In this document: positions 7,191-15,527 of the stretch, one piece after another
Layout of the letters: every line of letters begins with the position of its first letter
Position numbering within the stretch: the stretch's first letter is position 1
DNA from: Bradyrhizobium nitroreducens
GTDB lineage: Bacteria > Pseudomonadota > Alphaproteobacteria > Rhizobiales > Xanthobacteraceae
Assembly (NCBI RefSeq): GCF_002776695.1
Contig: NZ_LFJC01000003.1
Span: 1,962,487 to 2,026,486, forward strand
DNA length: 64,000 bases
Reading direction: 5' to 3'
The notes under the pieces: model-generated
What the model was told of the DNA's origin: nothing
What the model saw: the letters and a program-made list of their open reading frames with translations, nothing else
Database searches by the model: none
Translations under genes and position numbers: made by a program

Positions 7191-7759
7191 CACTTTCCAT
7201 GGTTTTGTCGCCAACGCGCTGGCATATTTTTGGACCAAATGGTCGTCAATATGCTTCCGAAGAGGCAATGGATGTTTCGAAAGGCGGAAGCTGGTACTTC
7301 GGCTTCAACATGGCCGGTGACATCTCGGAGGAATTGGTCCGGGGACGAGAGAAATTGTTCGTCGATCACTTCATGAGACGCGAGAAGGTCGGTCTGTTCG
7401 AATCCAATTCAGTGAGCGACGCGGACATCGAATTCTACGCGCGCGCGCTTCAGCGGCCTGGAACACTGAGATCGTCGTTCAGCTATTACCGTACGTTGCC
7501 GATCGTCCGAAGCGACAATTCGGTCTGGGGACAAACGCCGCTTCCGATGCCGGCTCTCGCGATCGGGGCTGATTGGGGTTACGGAGCCGCGTCCGAGCAG
7601 ACGTTACGTCGGGTGGCCAAAGATGTTCAAGGAGCCATCATCGAACGCTGCGGACACTATCCCGCGGAGGAACGTCCGAACGAACTGGCTCGCTGGATCG
7701 CCGATTTTCTGGCGAACACGCCATCCGCCACGCATCCAGCGCAACGCAAAGTTCAATAA
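7187..7759 (+). pseudogene. N-terminally truncated alpha/beta-hydrolase (epoxide hydrolase type)
   Basis: This frame encodes only the lid and C-terminal part of an alpha/beta-hydrolase. YFGFNMAGDISEELVRGREK through FYARALQRPGTLRSSFSYYR aligns with residues 145-215 of the intact neighbour at 7771, and ERCGHYPAEERPNELARW carries the catalytic His. The HGWP oxyanion strand and the nucleophile elbow with its Asp are missing, replaced by about 40 unrelated residues. It overlaps the TetR stop codon and sits 11 bases before the intact paralogue. Likely the product of a deletion within a duplicated gene; if translated it should not be a working hydrolase. Confidence 0.7.
7233..7244. promoter_or_regulatory. 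TetR operator-like palindrome GACC-N4-GGTC
   Basis: GACCAAATGGTC is a perfect dyad in its outer four base pairs and lies just after the TetR gene, within the 5' junction of the truncated hydrolase. It probably marks the original promoter of the deleted hydrolase start. It shares the TTTTTGGACCA context with the site at 6424. Confidence 0.4.
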
Positions 7760-7770
7760 AGGGGTCAACA

Positions 7771-8622
7771 ATGAATTCTGAACTGGACGGCTTCCATCAC
7801 AAATTGCTGCGTGTGGGCGACGTAAAGATTCATGCCGTCGTAGGGGGTGATGGACCGCCGCTCGTACTGCTCCATGGGTGGCCACAGACCTGGTGGGAGT
7901 GGCGTAGGGTCATGCCGGTACTTGCCGAGCATCATACCGTGGTTGCCCTCGATCTACGCGGAGCGGGGCACTCCGACTGCCCCCAGAGCGGCTATGACAA
8001 GGCAAGCCTGGCCGAAGACGTGCACGGGGCGATGGTCGCGCTTGGTTTTAGCCGCTACGCCGTCTGCGGCCATGACATCGGGGCAATGGTTGCCATGGCA
8101 TTGGCTTTCACACACCGCGAATCCGTGACCCGCGTTGCCATCCTCGATGCGCCGATGCCCGGATGGAGTCAGTGGGAGGCCAATTTCGCCGATCCGATGG
8201 TCTGGCATTTCGCATTCCATATGAAGCGTGATTTGCCGGAACGCCTGATCTATGGGCGCGAATTCGACTACGTCTCGACTTTCTTCGCCGATCGTACTTT
8301 CAACCACGGTGCACTGCCGGCCGAGGAAGTGGAAACCTATGCGCGAGCTATGGCTCATCCTGGCAACACGCGTGGTGGCCTCGAATGGTATCGCGCATTC
8401 CCAATCGACCATGCCAACGCACTCGACTGGAAGCGATCTCCCTTGACGATACCTGTTCTTGCATTGGGAGGCGATCACAGGTGGGGACCTAAAATCGTCG
8501 GCATGCTGGAGGAATTCGCCGACAACGTCTCAGGCGGCAGTATCCCGGACTGCGGCCACTGGATGGCGGAAGAGCGGCCTGCTGAGACGGCCGATGCGCT
8601 TCTCAAATTCTTCGCGAAATGA
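7771..8622 (+). CDS. Alpha/beta-hydrolase, epoxide hydrolase-like
   Basis: A 283-residue hydrolase. HGWPQTWWEW at residues 35-44 is the oxyanion HGxP motif, the nucleophile Asp102 sits in the elbow CGHDIGA, and the catalytic His263 is in CGHWMAEE. An Asp nucleophile with HGWP indicates soluble epoxide hydrolase or haloalkane/haloacetate dehalogenase chemistry rather than a serine esterase. Two lid tyrosines typical of epoxide hydrolases are plausible (YARAMAH and EWYRAFP). The ATG at 7771 follows an AAAGGGG ribosome site. It lies downstream of TetR and the truncated paralogue, so the three probably form one transcript. Confidence 0.85.
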   Translation: MNSELDGFHHKLLRVGDVKIHAVVGGDGPPLVLLHGWPQTWWEWRRVMPVLAEHHTVVALDLRGAGHSDCPQSGYDKASLAEDVHGAMVALGFSRYAVCGHDIGAMVAMALAFTHRESVTRVAILDAPMPGWSQWEANFADPMVWHFAFHMKRDLPERLIYGREFDYVSTFFADRTFNHGALPAEEVETYARAMAHPGNTRGGLEWYRAFPIDHANALDWKRSPLTIPVLALGGDHRWGPKIVGMLEEFADNVSGGSIPDCGHWMAEERPAETADALLKFFAK

Positions 8623-8640
8623 CGCCTTGGGCGATCGGCT

Positions 8641-8800
8641 CCCGTCGAAGCTAAGGCTATCGGCGTCGGCGTGCCAGAATTCGACTACTGCGTCCAAGAT
8701 CGGCTTTCCATCGATACCGCCGAGCTTGCCCTCGACCAGAAGCGGCGCGCCGCGTCATGCGTCCGGAGATGTCGTCGCCGAGTGCGAACTCCCGGTGCGG
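8641..8800 (-). pseudogene. Hydroxyquinol 1,2-dioxygenase fragment
   Basis: The minus strand encodes, over two frames, REFALGDDISG and then PLLVEGKLGGIDGKPILDAVVEFWHADA (read in two pieces with a small frame change between). The second piece is the conserved start of the intradiol dioxygenase catalytic domain, with the GxVxDxxGxPxxGAxVxxWHA pattern. Both the N-terminal helical domain and the metal-ligand region are absent. Hydroxyquinol 1,2-dioxygenase opens 1,2,4-trihydroxybenzene to maleylacetate. The scrap is joined directly to the maleylacetate reductase scrap at about 8800, so a deletion has fused two genes of one pathway. Confidence 0.6.
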
Positions 8801-9128
8801 AGCCTTGCCAAGGCCGATGGTCGATCCACCGCCGATGGCGACCAGACTGTCACACTCTGCCGCACGCAATTGGGGAGAGCGCTGTTTCGGTAACACCGAG
8901 CGGAGTGTGCATCGCCGCTTCCGCGAACACCGCCCGGGCTGCGCAATCCGATACAGCACGCAGCGCGAGAGCCTTTTGGTCCGCAGTGCAAACGACAAAG
9001 GCCCGGCGACAGCCCAACCGCTCCAACTCTGGTGCGACCTCGCGTACCCTTCCGGAACCGAACAGCACACGTGCCGGATTGGAGACGTAGGCGAAAGGAG
9101 AGGCTAGAGCCTTGCCCCGCGAAGCCAT
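8801..9128 (-). pseudogene. Maleylacetate reductase fragment
   Basis: The frame from 9128 reads FAYVSNPARVLFGSGRVREV then LERLGCRRAFVVCTADQK, the N-terminus of an iron-type alcohol dehydrogenase of the maleylacetate reductase group. After about 80 residues the frame shifts and continues as CDSLVAIGGGSTIGLGKA, the NAD-binding GGGS block, before ending at the junction with the dioxygenase scrap. The C-terminal metal and substrate domain is missing. It overlaps the 3' end of the gene at 9104 by 25 bases. The intact enzyme reduces maleylacetate to 3-oxoadipate. Confidence 0.65.
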
Positions 9129-9721
9129 GCGGCACCGCGACGATAGAGCTGCTCTACCTCTTCGCCCTTGAGGCCGGGCATATCCGGTTTAACGGTGTAA
9201 CCAATGCGGGTCTGCATATAGGCGAGATGACGGTAGCCTTCGGGAAAGCGAGCGAGCAAGGCGGCGTCGAGTTCCAGCTTCGCCGCTGGCGAGACCGGAT
9301 CGATTCTATCCTTCTCATAGATCGGCTGCCTCAGCACGATGCCCCAGCGATTGTTCCGCTTTTCCAGGAAATCATAAAAGCGGCCGGTGCAGACGACATC
9401 GCAGGTGACACCTTCAACATCGCCGCGCTGAGAGATTGTCATTTTGGTCTGCGAAATCGCGCGGCTTCCGCTGACCTCAATCGATATTCCTCCGAGAAAA
9501 TGCAGGATGCTGACGCCACGCGCCCAGCCCTCCTGGCTGACGCGGATGAACTCGTCGCCGCTCCCCTGAAACCAGGTCGCCATCATGCGTCCGTCAGGGT
9601 GCCATACCTGACGAAATCGCTCCCAATCGCCAGCGTCGCGCCAAACGACCCAGTTCTCGAGCAAATCACGGATCTGTCGGCGATCTGCCAACTGGTCGTC
9701 TGATTTCACTGCCGCATCCAT
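9104..9721 (-). CDS. SnoaL-like / NTF2-fold protein
   Basis: A 205-residue protein with the NTF2-like pattern RRQIRDLLENWVVWRDAGDW then HPDGRMMATWFQGSGDEF, followed by strands ISQTKMTISQRG and VVCTGRFYDFLEKRNNRW. Members of this family act as small dehydratases, cyclases or isomerases, or form hydroxylase subunits. The C-terminus adds a helix of about 50 residues. The upstream region holds two perfect palindromes (9747-9756 and 9757-9770) related to those at the main catabolic operon. It lies downstream of the IclR gene on the same strand, and a small ring-modifying role in that pathway is a fair guess. Confidence 0.75.
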   Translation of the reverse strand: MDAAVKSDDQLADRRQIRDLLENWVVWRDAGDWERFRQVWHPDGRMMATWFQGSGDEFIRVSQEGWARGVSILHFLGGISIEVSGSRAISQTKMTISQRGDVEGVTCDVVCTGRFYDFLEKRNNRWGIVLRQPIYEKDRIDPVSPAAKLELDAALLARFPEGYRHLAYMQTRIGYTVKPDMPGLKGEEVEQLYRRGAAWLRGARL

Positions 9722-9746
9722 GCCAAGTCACCACGTTCTTAAATGT

Positions 9747-9770
9747 GAACATGTTCTTGTACATGTACAA
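9747..9770. promoter_or_regulatory. Double palindrome, IclR operator-like
   Basis: Two adjacent perfect dyads are present: GAACATGTTC (9747-9756) and TTGTACATGTACAA (9757-9770). They lie 25 to 50 bases upstream of the SnoaL-like gene and just after the IclR gene. The TTGTAC and GAAC words recur at 10606, 21413-21458 and 21764-21797. Confidence 0.5.
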
Positions 9771-9787
9771 AGCAGCGAATGTCAATC

Positions 9788-10591
9788 TTAGCGGACGTCG
9801 GGTTCTGATCGCGCCGTCCGCGGGTTTACGAGGAGTTGCCGCAGCAGATCATCCCGGGTCTGGATCAGTGCCTGTTCTGCCCTACGCTGCATTTCGGGAT
9901 TAAACCGGGAGGCCGGAATTGCGACGTTGATTGCGCCCAGTGGTTCTCCACCCGGGTCGAGCACCGGAACTCCTATGCCGACGATTCCCGGGGTCCACTC
10001 CTCGAGCGAATATGCGATGCCCTTGGCGCGGATCTTCTCGATCTCCTGACGCAGGACCTTGACCGAGTGAATTGTTTTTGGGGTCGCCCGCTCAAACTGC
10101 ACGCGGCCAAGATATTCTTTCTGAAAGCTGCTCGGCATGTGGGCCAAAATTGCCTTCCCCCCGGAGGTCGCATAAAGCGGCGCCAAATCACCTAGTCGCA
10201 TATGGGTGACCAACCTGTGCGGTCCGAGAACGGTCGCCGCGACCTCGGCCTCATCGCCCCTCAGAAGGTTTAGCGCGCTGCTTTCGCCGGTCTTGTTCGT
10301 TAGCTCCGCCAGGAACGCTTCGGACTGGGTCGCCAGGTCACGCATCCGGCCCGCGCCCTGCGCCAGACGAAGCAATGCTTCGCCTAAGCGGTATCCACGC
10401 CCGTTCGCCGTGACTTCGACATACCCGCGCGCAATCAGATTCTTCAGTAGCTGAGAAAGGCTGCTTTTCGGAATCCGCAACATGTCCGCAATTTCACTGT
10501 GCGACATTTCGCGTCCCGCGTGGGATAACAACTCGAAGAGATCGAGCACGCGATCGGCAGACTTGACTGCCGCCAGTCCCGTATCAGACAT
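9788..10591 (-). CDS. IclR family transcriptional regulator
   Basis: A 267-residue IclR protein. The winged helix-turn-helix spans residues 5-70 (ADRVLDLFELLSHAGREMSH, then IADMLRIPKSSLSQLLKNL and GYRLGEALLRLA). The effector domain follows, with LYATSGGKAILAHMP and the late GVPVLDPGGEPLGAINVA signature. I place the start at the Met at 10591 (MSDTGLAAVK), nine bases after GGAG; an upstream start at 10624 would overlap the palindrome at 10606. It probably senses the substrate of the operon at 10.8-21.4 kb and regulates itself and that operon. Confidence 0.87.
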   Translation of the reverse strand: MSDTGLAAVKSADRVLDLFELLSHAGREMSHSEIADMLRIPKSSLSQLLKNLIARGYVEVTANGRGYRLGEALLRLAQGAGRMRDLATQSEAFLAELTNKTGESSALNLLRGDEAEVAATVLGPHRLVTHMRLGDLAPLYATSGGKAILAHMPSSFQKEYLGRVQFERATPKTIHSVKVLRQEIEKIRAKGIAYSLEEWTPGIVGIGVPVLDPGGEPLGAINVAIPASRFNPEMQRRAEQALIQTRDDLLRQLLVNPRTARSEPDVR

Positions 10592-10605
10592 CAGAGACAT
10601 CTCCA

Positions 10606-10621
10606 GTTCACATATATGAAC
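10606..10621. promoter_or_regulatory. IclR operator-like palindrome
   Basis: GTTCACATATATGAAC is an almost perfect 16-base dyad 15 bases upstream of the chosen IclR start, suited to autoregulation. Its GTTCA/TGAAC arms resemble the other sites of this set. Confidence 0.45.
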
Positions 10622-10810
10622 CAATCTGTCATTCTGCCTTGTATGTCAACGCGATGCTGCCGGCGCCAAGATGGGAATGGTAGGAGCACCCGCCCACCGA
10701 CGACCCGGACCTGCTAACGATCCAACGGGTCAAGATATGCGCCAGCCCCTATTCTCCGCGGTCAGGCGGCGGTTGACCATGATGCTCTCCATCGACGGCT
10801 GCCGCCTGCC

Positions 10811-11677
10811 TTAGCGAGCCGCCGACGCTCCGACAACCAGGTTCTCCCGAAAGAACTCAATTTGGGCGTCGAGCTGATAGAGCATCACGGCTTCACCGAG
10901 CTGGATCTCGCATCCCCGCGCCCTCGCCTGCTCCAAAAATGACGTCACCCGCGGCTTCATGACTACATCGGCAACCAACATCTCCGGTGACAGCAGCGCC
11001 GGATCCAACGGCAGAGCGTCGTCGGGTCGCATACCGAGAGGCGTGGCATTCACCACCAGCCTAGACCCGCGGGGATCAGGCGTATCGGCCGCGGTCACAG
11101 GGTAATCGGCCCGGCTCAACCGCTTGACGAGCGCGCTGGCACGGTCGGGGGAGACATCGAAGATGCGTACCACTGCGCCAGCCATAGCCAGTTCCGCGGC
11201 GACCGCGCAGCCAGCGCCGCCAGCCCCGATCACGAAGGCGCTCTGGCCTTCTGGATTAAAACCACGCTGTTTTAGCCCCCGCACGAAGCCTACGCCATCG
11301 AGAATGTCGCCACTCCAGGAGCTATCCGCTTCGCGACGCGCGACATTGATAGCACCGACCAAGCGCGCGCGCTCGGAGCAGTGGTCAACCAGCTCAGCCA
11401 TCGGAATCTTGTGCGGCACCGTGATGACCAAACCGTCGAGGTTTCTGATCAGCTTCAGGCAGCCGAACGCGATTGGCAAGACGACGGCCGGCACATGCAG
11501 TGGTACCAGGGCTGCGTTGAGGCCCGCGTGGCGCAGACGCTGCGTCATTGGAGCAGGAGCGCGCACCTGCGACACGGGATCGCCGATCAGCCCCAAGATG
11601 CGCATCTCACCGTTGGGAAACTCGTTGGCCGGATCTATTTCTCCCGATGCCATGGCCGAGGATTCAATGCCAGTCAT
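10811..11677 (-). CDS. Shikimate/quinate dehydrogenase-like enzyme (AroE family)
   Basis: A 288-residue AroE-type NAD(P)-dependent dehydrogenase. The N-terminal substrate domain has ILGLIGDPVSQVRAPAPMT in place of the usual SxSxxxHN, and GLVITVPHKIPMAELVD carries the catalytic Lys. The Rossmann part has VIGAGGAGCAVAAELA, then NATPLGMRPDDALPLD. The changed substrate loop (SQVRAPAPMT) suggests a compound other than plain shikimate, as in catabolic AroE paralogues. The start at 11677 overlaps the upstream stop by 14 bases; 11653 is an alternative. It is the last gene of the nine-gene operon, which argues for a catabolic role. Confidence 0.82.
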   Translation of the reverse strand: MTGIESSAMASGEIDPANEFPNGEMRILGLIGDPVSQVRAPAPMTQRLRHAGLNAALVPLHVPAVVLPIAFGCLKLIRNLDGLVITVPHKIPMAELVDHCSERARLVGAINVARREADSSWSGDILDGVGFVRGLKQRGFNPEGQSAFVIGAGGAGCAVAAELAMAGAVVRIFDVSPDRASALVKRLSRADYPVTAADTPDPRGSRLVVNATPLGMRPDDALPLDPALLSPEMLVADVVMKPRVTSFLEQARARGCEIQLGEAVMLYQLDAQIEFFRENLVVGASAAR

Positions 11678-12479
11678 AGCGGTGCAACTCTCGCAGAGCG
11701 TCGGCCATATCGGCATCTGGTGTTTCGGAGATCAATTCCACGATGCTCGTCCCCGAGAAATTGATCTCGCGAAGTGCCCGCGCGACCGCGCCGAAATCAA
11801 CGGCAGATCGTCCGATCGGAGCGTGGTCCCATTTGCTGCGGCTCGCGTCGGAAAGATGGACTTGGCACAACCAGCGGCCAGCAGTCCGGATGGCTTGGGT
11901 CTGGTCTTCGCCGACAAACTCTCCATTGGCGACGTCATAGGCGATTCCAAGATGATCGCTGCCAAACGCATCCAGGAACGTCACCATCTGCTTCACGGTT
12001 GGCATCGAGCTCATATGGTGATTTTCAAGGATCAGGCGCACGCCCGCGCGCTCGGCGTGCGGAAGAAGTATTTCGAGACCGGCCTTCAACCAGCCATGCG
12101 CCGCTTCGAGTGGCGGCGGCACGAAGTTGGCGCGTCTGCCCGGAACTACAACGATCATCGGCACGCCGATCTCTTCGCAAAGGTCAATGACGTCGAGAAA
12201 CTGCTGAACCGAGTATTCGCGCATCTGTGGTGTAACACTGCACAGATTTTGATCGGTGCTCGGTAAATTCAGAGAATCAAAGCTCAGGCCTTCGCTGGCG
12301 AGGAAAGTACGAAGCGCGCGACGCTGAGCAAGATCGATATCATATGGCCAAAGATGTGGTGGGATCGTGAGGACGTCAAAGCGACTGTAACCCAGGGCCT
12401 TCAGCCGCCGAAGAGCTGCTTCCAGATCAAATGTCTGCAGATAGGTCCATGTACTGGCCCCAAGACGAAGAGTTTCCAC
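11664..12479 (-). CDS. Sugar phosphate isomerase/epimerase-like TIM barrel
   Basis: A roughly 270-residue AP-endonuclease-2-type TIM barrel. Visible strands include LRLGASTWTYLQTFDLEAAL, YSRFDVLTIPPHLWPYD, VPMIVVVPGRR, VRLILENHHMSSMPT (metal-ligand Glu), HLGIAYDVANGEF (Asp ligand) and LCQVHLSDASR (His ligand). Such proteins act as isomerases, epimerases or dehydratases on sugars, cyclitols and 3-dehydroshikimate. I chose the GTG at 12479, after AAAGG, because the domain starts there; a GTG at 12563 would overlap the previous stop as GTGA and add 28 residues without domain character. It is one of two such barrels in the operon. Confidence 0.8.
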   Translation of the reverse strand: METLRLGASTWTYLQTFDLEAALRRLKALGYSRFDVLTIPPHLWPYDIDLAQRRALRTFLASEGLSFDSLNLPSTDQNLCSVTPQMREYSVQQFLDVIDLCEEIGVPMIVVVPGRRANFVPPPLEAAHGWLKAGLEILLPHAERAGVRLILENHHMSSMPTVKQMVTFLDAFGSDHLGIAYDVANGEFVGEDQTQAIRTAGRWLCQVHLSDASRSKWDHAPIGRSAVDFGAVARALREINFSGTSIVELISETPDADMADALRELHRYDWH

Positions 12480-12559
12480 GTAAGCTGACCTTTCAAAGTG
12501 TCGGGGCGCATTGCGCCCGCGGAATCGACGAAGTCCATCATCTATCGACAGAGGCCCAA

Positions 12560-13480
12560 TCACGCGGTGTTGCGCTTCAAAGAAGCCTCGAGAAACGGCA
12601 CGATCTTTTCAATGACCTCTCCAGGCGCCTGCTCCGGCAAAAGATGTCCGCAGGAGATATCGAATCCGCTCACGTCGTCCGCCCAGCGGCGCCAGACATC
12701 GGCGGCCGTCAACACCCCGGTTTCCATTCCACTGGCAACGAGGCGTTCGTCGGCCCAAAGCACCATGACAGGACAGGCGATCTTGCGTCCCGCTGCGCGA
12801 TCAGCTGCATCATGATCTAGATCGCTTTCATAGGCGGAACGATAGTCCTCGATCATAGCTCGACGCACGGAGCTATCGCGAAATGCTTCGCGATAAGCAG
12901 CTACGGCAGCGGGATGCAGCCTCTCGATTCCACCTGCCATCTGGTTCAATGTGGCCTCAAGAAAAGCATCAGGATCAGCCGCCAGCATCCGCTCGGGCAA
13001 ATCGCCCGGTTGAAGAAACAGAAACCAGTGAAACGCACCTTTGGCGAACTGCCGGTCGACCGCAGACCAAACATCCAGCGTCGGTACGACGGCGAGCGAA
13101 CAATAGGCACTCACACGGTCCGGATGGTCGAGCGCAAGCCGATAACCGACACGCGCGCCCCGATCGTGTCCAACAACGGCAAAGCGATCGTGCCCCAAGG
13201 ACCGCATCATCGCGACGAGCTCCGCGCCCACTGCTCGCTTGTCCCATGGCCCCGCATCCAGAACTCGGCTCTTCCCGTAGCCCGGGAGATCGGGCGCCAC
13301 GACGGTATAACGCTTCGCCAACGCTGGGGCGACATCGTGCCAGGTGGCGTGGCTTTCAGGGTAACCATGGAGCAGAAGGAGCGGTGGTCCCTCTCCGCCT
13401 GTTACGCCCGCAAAGCGCACGCGCGAGGTTGGGCGATCGAGCGGTGAAAAACCTTCGAACAGATGCGGGGCTCGGCTCAT
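12560..13480 (-). CDS. Alpha/beta-hydrolase of haloacetate dehalogenase type
   Basis: A 306-residue hydrolase. HGYPESHATWHD near residue 39 forms the oxyanion hole, Asp106 is the nucleophile in VVGHDRGARVGYRLA, and His279 lies in CGHLLPEQAP. The HDRGAR elbow, with two arginines next to the nucleophile, is typical of fluoroacetate dehalogenases and close relatives, where the arginines hold a carboxylate. The substrate here need not be halogenated; many relatives cleave epoxides or esters bearing a carboxylate. The start at 13480 (MSRAPHLFEGF) fits the family; the longer frame from 13540 adds 20 residues. It ends within the GTGA overlap region of the next gene. Confidence 0.82.
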   Translation of the reverse strand: MSRAPHLFEGFSPLDRPTSRVRFAGVTGGEGPPLLLLHGYPESHATWHDVAPALAKRYTVVAPDLPGYGKSRVLDAGPWDKRAVGAELVAMMRSLGHDRFAVVGHDRGARVGYRLALDHPDRVSAYCSLAVVPTLDVWSAVDRQFAKGAFHWFLFLQPGDLPERMLAADPDAFLEATLNQMAGGIERLHPAAVAAYREAFRDSSVRRAMIEDYRSAYESDLDHDAADRAAGRKIACPVMVLWADERLVASGMETGVLTAADVWRRWADDVSGFDISCGHLLPEQAPGEVIEKIVPFLEASLKRNTA

Positions 13481-13536
13481 CTTGATCAGTCTCACTTGGA
13501 ACAGGTTTTCGCTTTGGCTTGCCTCAGCCGAGAAAA

Positions 13537-14679
13537 TCATCGAAATGCACGAACGAAGGCCAGAAGGTCATCGGCTAGCAGTTCTGGTTCTTCGGTCGCC
13601 ATGAAGTGGCCGCCACGCGGCAGGACGCTCCAGCGCGAGATCTCGAATTGCCGGCGGGCAAAAGATTCGGGCGGAATGCCACCGATCTCCGCGGCCGACA
13701 GGTAGAAACCAACGGGCACCTTGACCTGAGGCCCTTCTACCCTTGCGCCGGGCGGCCAGTCGTAGACAAAATATGGCAGGAACGAAGTGGCGATCGTATT
13801 GGTGATCCAGTAGAGCGTGGCATGGCCGAGGATGACGTCCATGACTTCAGGGCTCGCGAGATTCAGTTTATCGCTCCAGGAAGACCATTTCTCACCCAAC
13901 CATGCGATGAGCCCTGCGGGGGAATCGCTCAGGCCATAGGCAAGACTGAGCGGTTTGGTTTGCTGAACATGCATGTAGCCGCCTTCCATGGCGGCCCATT
14001 GGTTGCGTGCGTCGAGGTACGCCTGTTCGTCCGGCGTCGCGGCGGCTTCGCCCGGCAGCGCCACCCGGAGCGCGTTCGAACTGACATGAATAGCCAGCAC
14101 GCGTTGCGCATGCCGCACGCCCAGCCAGGACGTCACCCGCGCCCCGATATCGCCACCACTGGCGAAGAACCGCTCATACCCAAGCCAGGTCATCACACGC
14201 GCCCACAGGTCGGCAATCGCGGCGCCGGTATATCCGCCAAGAGCGCTGGGTGGGGACGAGAATCCGAACCCGGGCAGCGAGGGAATGACCAGATGGCAGG
14301 CATCTTCGGCTCGCCCTCCAAACCGCTCTGGTTGGGTCAGGCGCTCAATTAACGGGACGATCTCCAGGAAGGTACTGGGCCAGCCGTGGGTTATGATGAC
14401 GGGCACTGCTTGGGGATGCGGACTTCGAACATGGACAAGATGGACGCTCACATCGTCTATGGTGAGGAACTCATGAGGCAAAGCGTCGATGCGCTGCCGC
14501 CAGGCGGCGAAGTCAAACTCATTCGCCCAATACTGGACCAGGCGCCTGACATCATCTGAGCTTGCGCCGAGCGAGCGATCGTCTCCCGCATCGTAAGACG
14601 GCCAGCGCGTAGCGCGAAGCCGAGCACGCAGATCGGCGATCTTCTCGGCGACCTCTGAAGGAGTGGCGATGCCGGTCAC
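13537..14679 (-). CDS. Epoxide hydrolase with N-terminal EHN domain
   Basis: A 380-residue protein with the EHN domain at residues 8-110 (IADLRARLRATRWP, VRRLVQYWANEFDFAAWR) and an alpha/beta-hydrolase domain after it. ITHGWPSTFLE carries the HGWP motif, Asp177 in SGGDIGARV is the nucleophile, and His358 in RGGHFMATEEP is the base. This is the layout of microsomal/juvenile-hormone-type epoxide hydrolases, which turn epoxides into diols. The GTG start overlaps the preceding stop as GTGA, indicating translational coupling. With the dehalogenase-type enzyme downstream it suggests a substrate with a strained ring or an epoxide intermediate. Confidence 0.88.
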   Translation of the reverse strand: MTGIATPSEVAEKIADLRARLRATRWPSYDAGDDRSLGASSDDVRRLVQYWANEFDFAAWRQRIDALPHEFLTIDDVSVHLVHVRSPHPQAVPVIITHGWPSTFLEIVPLIERLTQPERFGGRAEDACHLVIPSLPGFGFSSPPSALGGYTGAAIADLWARVMTWLGYERFFASGGDIGARVTSWLGVRHAQRVLAIHVSSNALRVALPGEAAATPDEQAYLDARNQWAAMEGGYMHVQQTKPLSLAYGLSDSPAGLIAWLGEKWSSWSDKLNLASPEVMDVILGHATLYWITNTIATSFLPYFVYDWPPGARVEGPQVKVPVGFYLSAAEIGGIPPESFARRQFEISRWSVLPRGGHFMATEEPELLADDLLAFVRAFR

Positions 14680-15485
14680 TTGACACCCAACTCTTCCAGC
14701 AACCGCCTTGTCCCCGCGATTGCCAGGCTTGCGCGTGCAGCCGGAGCCAGACCACTCCGTCGCTCGTTAGGCGCCTCGATGGCGATCGGTGTGTCCCGAG
14801 GGAAGGCTCTAATAAACTCACCGAGCCAAAGGCTGCCTTCACCCGGATAAAGTCGCCCTCCCCGCGCCTCGGAACGCACTCCTTCAGGCGCCGGGGGGAC
14901 GGCGGGCGCATCGCACAGATGCATGTACGAGAACAGCGCCGGATCATATTGCGCCAGATCCGCCGGGGTTCCGCCTGAACGGCTCAGATGCAGGGCATCC
15001 ACCAACACTCCGGCATTTGCGGGCCCAACGTCTTTCAGCAAGGCAACTGCTTCCGCCAGTGAGCGGATTTCCGAGTACGGGAGGAATTCCAGCATTACCC
15101 GTATTCCCCTGATGTTGGCCGCTGCGCACAACCGGGAAAGGTTATCCGCAAGACGACCGCGATCAGGATCGCGCCCGGCCACAACGACGTACTTGGCGTT
15201 CAGTTCGACTGCGACATCGAGAGCGGGCTCCAGCGCGGTGACATCGCTTTCAGCCGAAAGCCAGATCGCCTCCACATCGAATATCCTGAGACCCGTGTCC
15301 GCGAGCCGGCTTTTGATGCGTCGCATCATGTCGGGATCGCCGATGACCGGGACGATATGATCGGTCGGGAACGGCGCCACGATGCGTAGCCCGACCGCGT
15401 CATACCCCCCGATCTGCGCGGCCTCGATCAGCGTGATAGGGTCAGCGTCAATGACCGTGAAGTGAGCTAGGGAAAGAAGTGGCAT
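14676..15485 (-). CDS. Sugar phosphate isomerase/epimerase-like TIM barrel
   Basis: A 269-residue AP-endonuclease-2-type barrel. Strand and metal-site motifs include LIEAAQIGGYDAVGLRIV, LRIFDVEAIWL, AKYVVVAGRDPDRGRLADNL, IRVMLEFLPYSEIRSLAEA (Glu ligand), AGVLVDALHLSRSGG (Asp and His) and ALFSYMHLCDA. Distantly related to the barrel at 11664 but clearly a different subfamily, so the operon carries two non-redundant isomerase or dehydratase steps. The start ATG at 15485 follows the Gfo/Idh stop by about 40 bases. Confidence 0.82.
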   Translation of the reverse strand: MPLLSLAHFTVIDADPITLIEAAQIGGYDAVGLRIVAPFPTDHIVPVIGDPDMMRRIKSRLADTGLRIFDVEAIWLSAESDVTALEPALDVAVELNAKYVVVAGRDPDRGRLADNLSRLCAAANIRGIRVMLEFLPYSEIRSLAEAVALLKDVGPANAGVLVDALHLSRSGGTPADLAQYDPALFSYMHLCDAPAVPPAPEGVRSEARGGRLYPGEGSLWLGEFIRAFPRDTPIAIEAPNERRSGLAPAARASLAIAGTRRLLEELGVK

Positions 15486-15527
15486 ACTTGATCCTTGAGG
15501 ATGGGAGCCGACCAGGTACGGCTTCGC

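Noticed and set aside
10811..11677. AroE-like gene as the housekeeping shikimate dehydrogenase
   Set aside because: The substrate loop lacks the usual Ser-x-Ser and the gene ends a catabolic operon.
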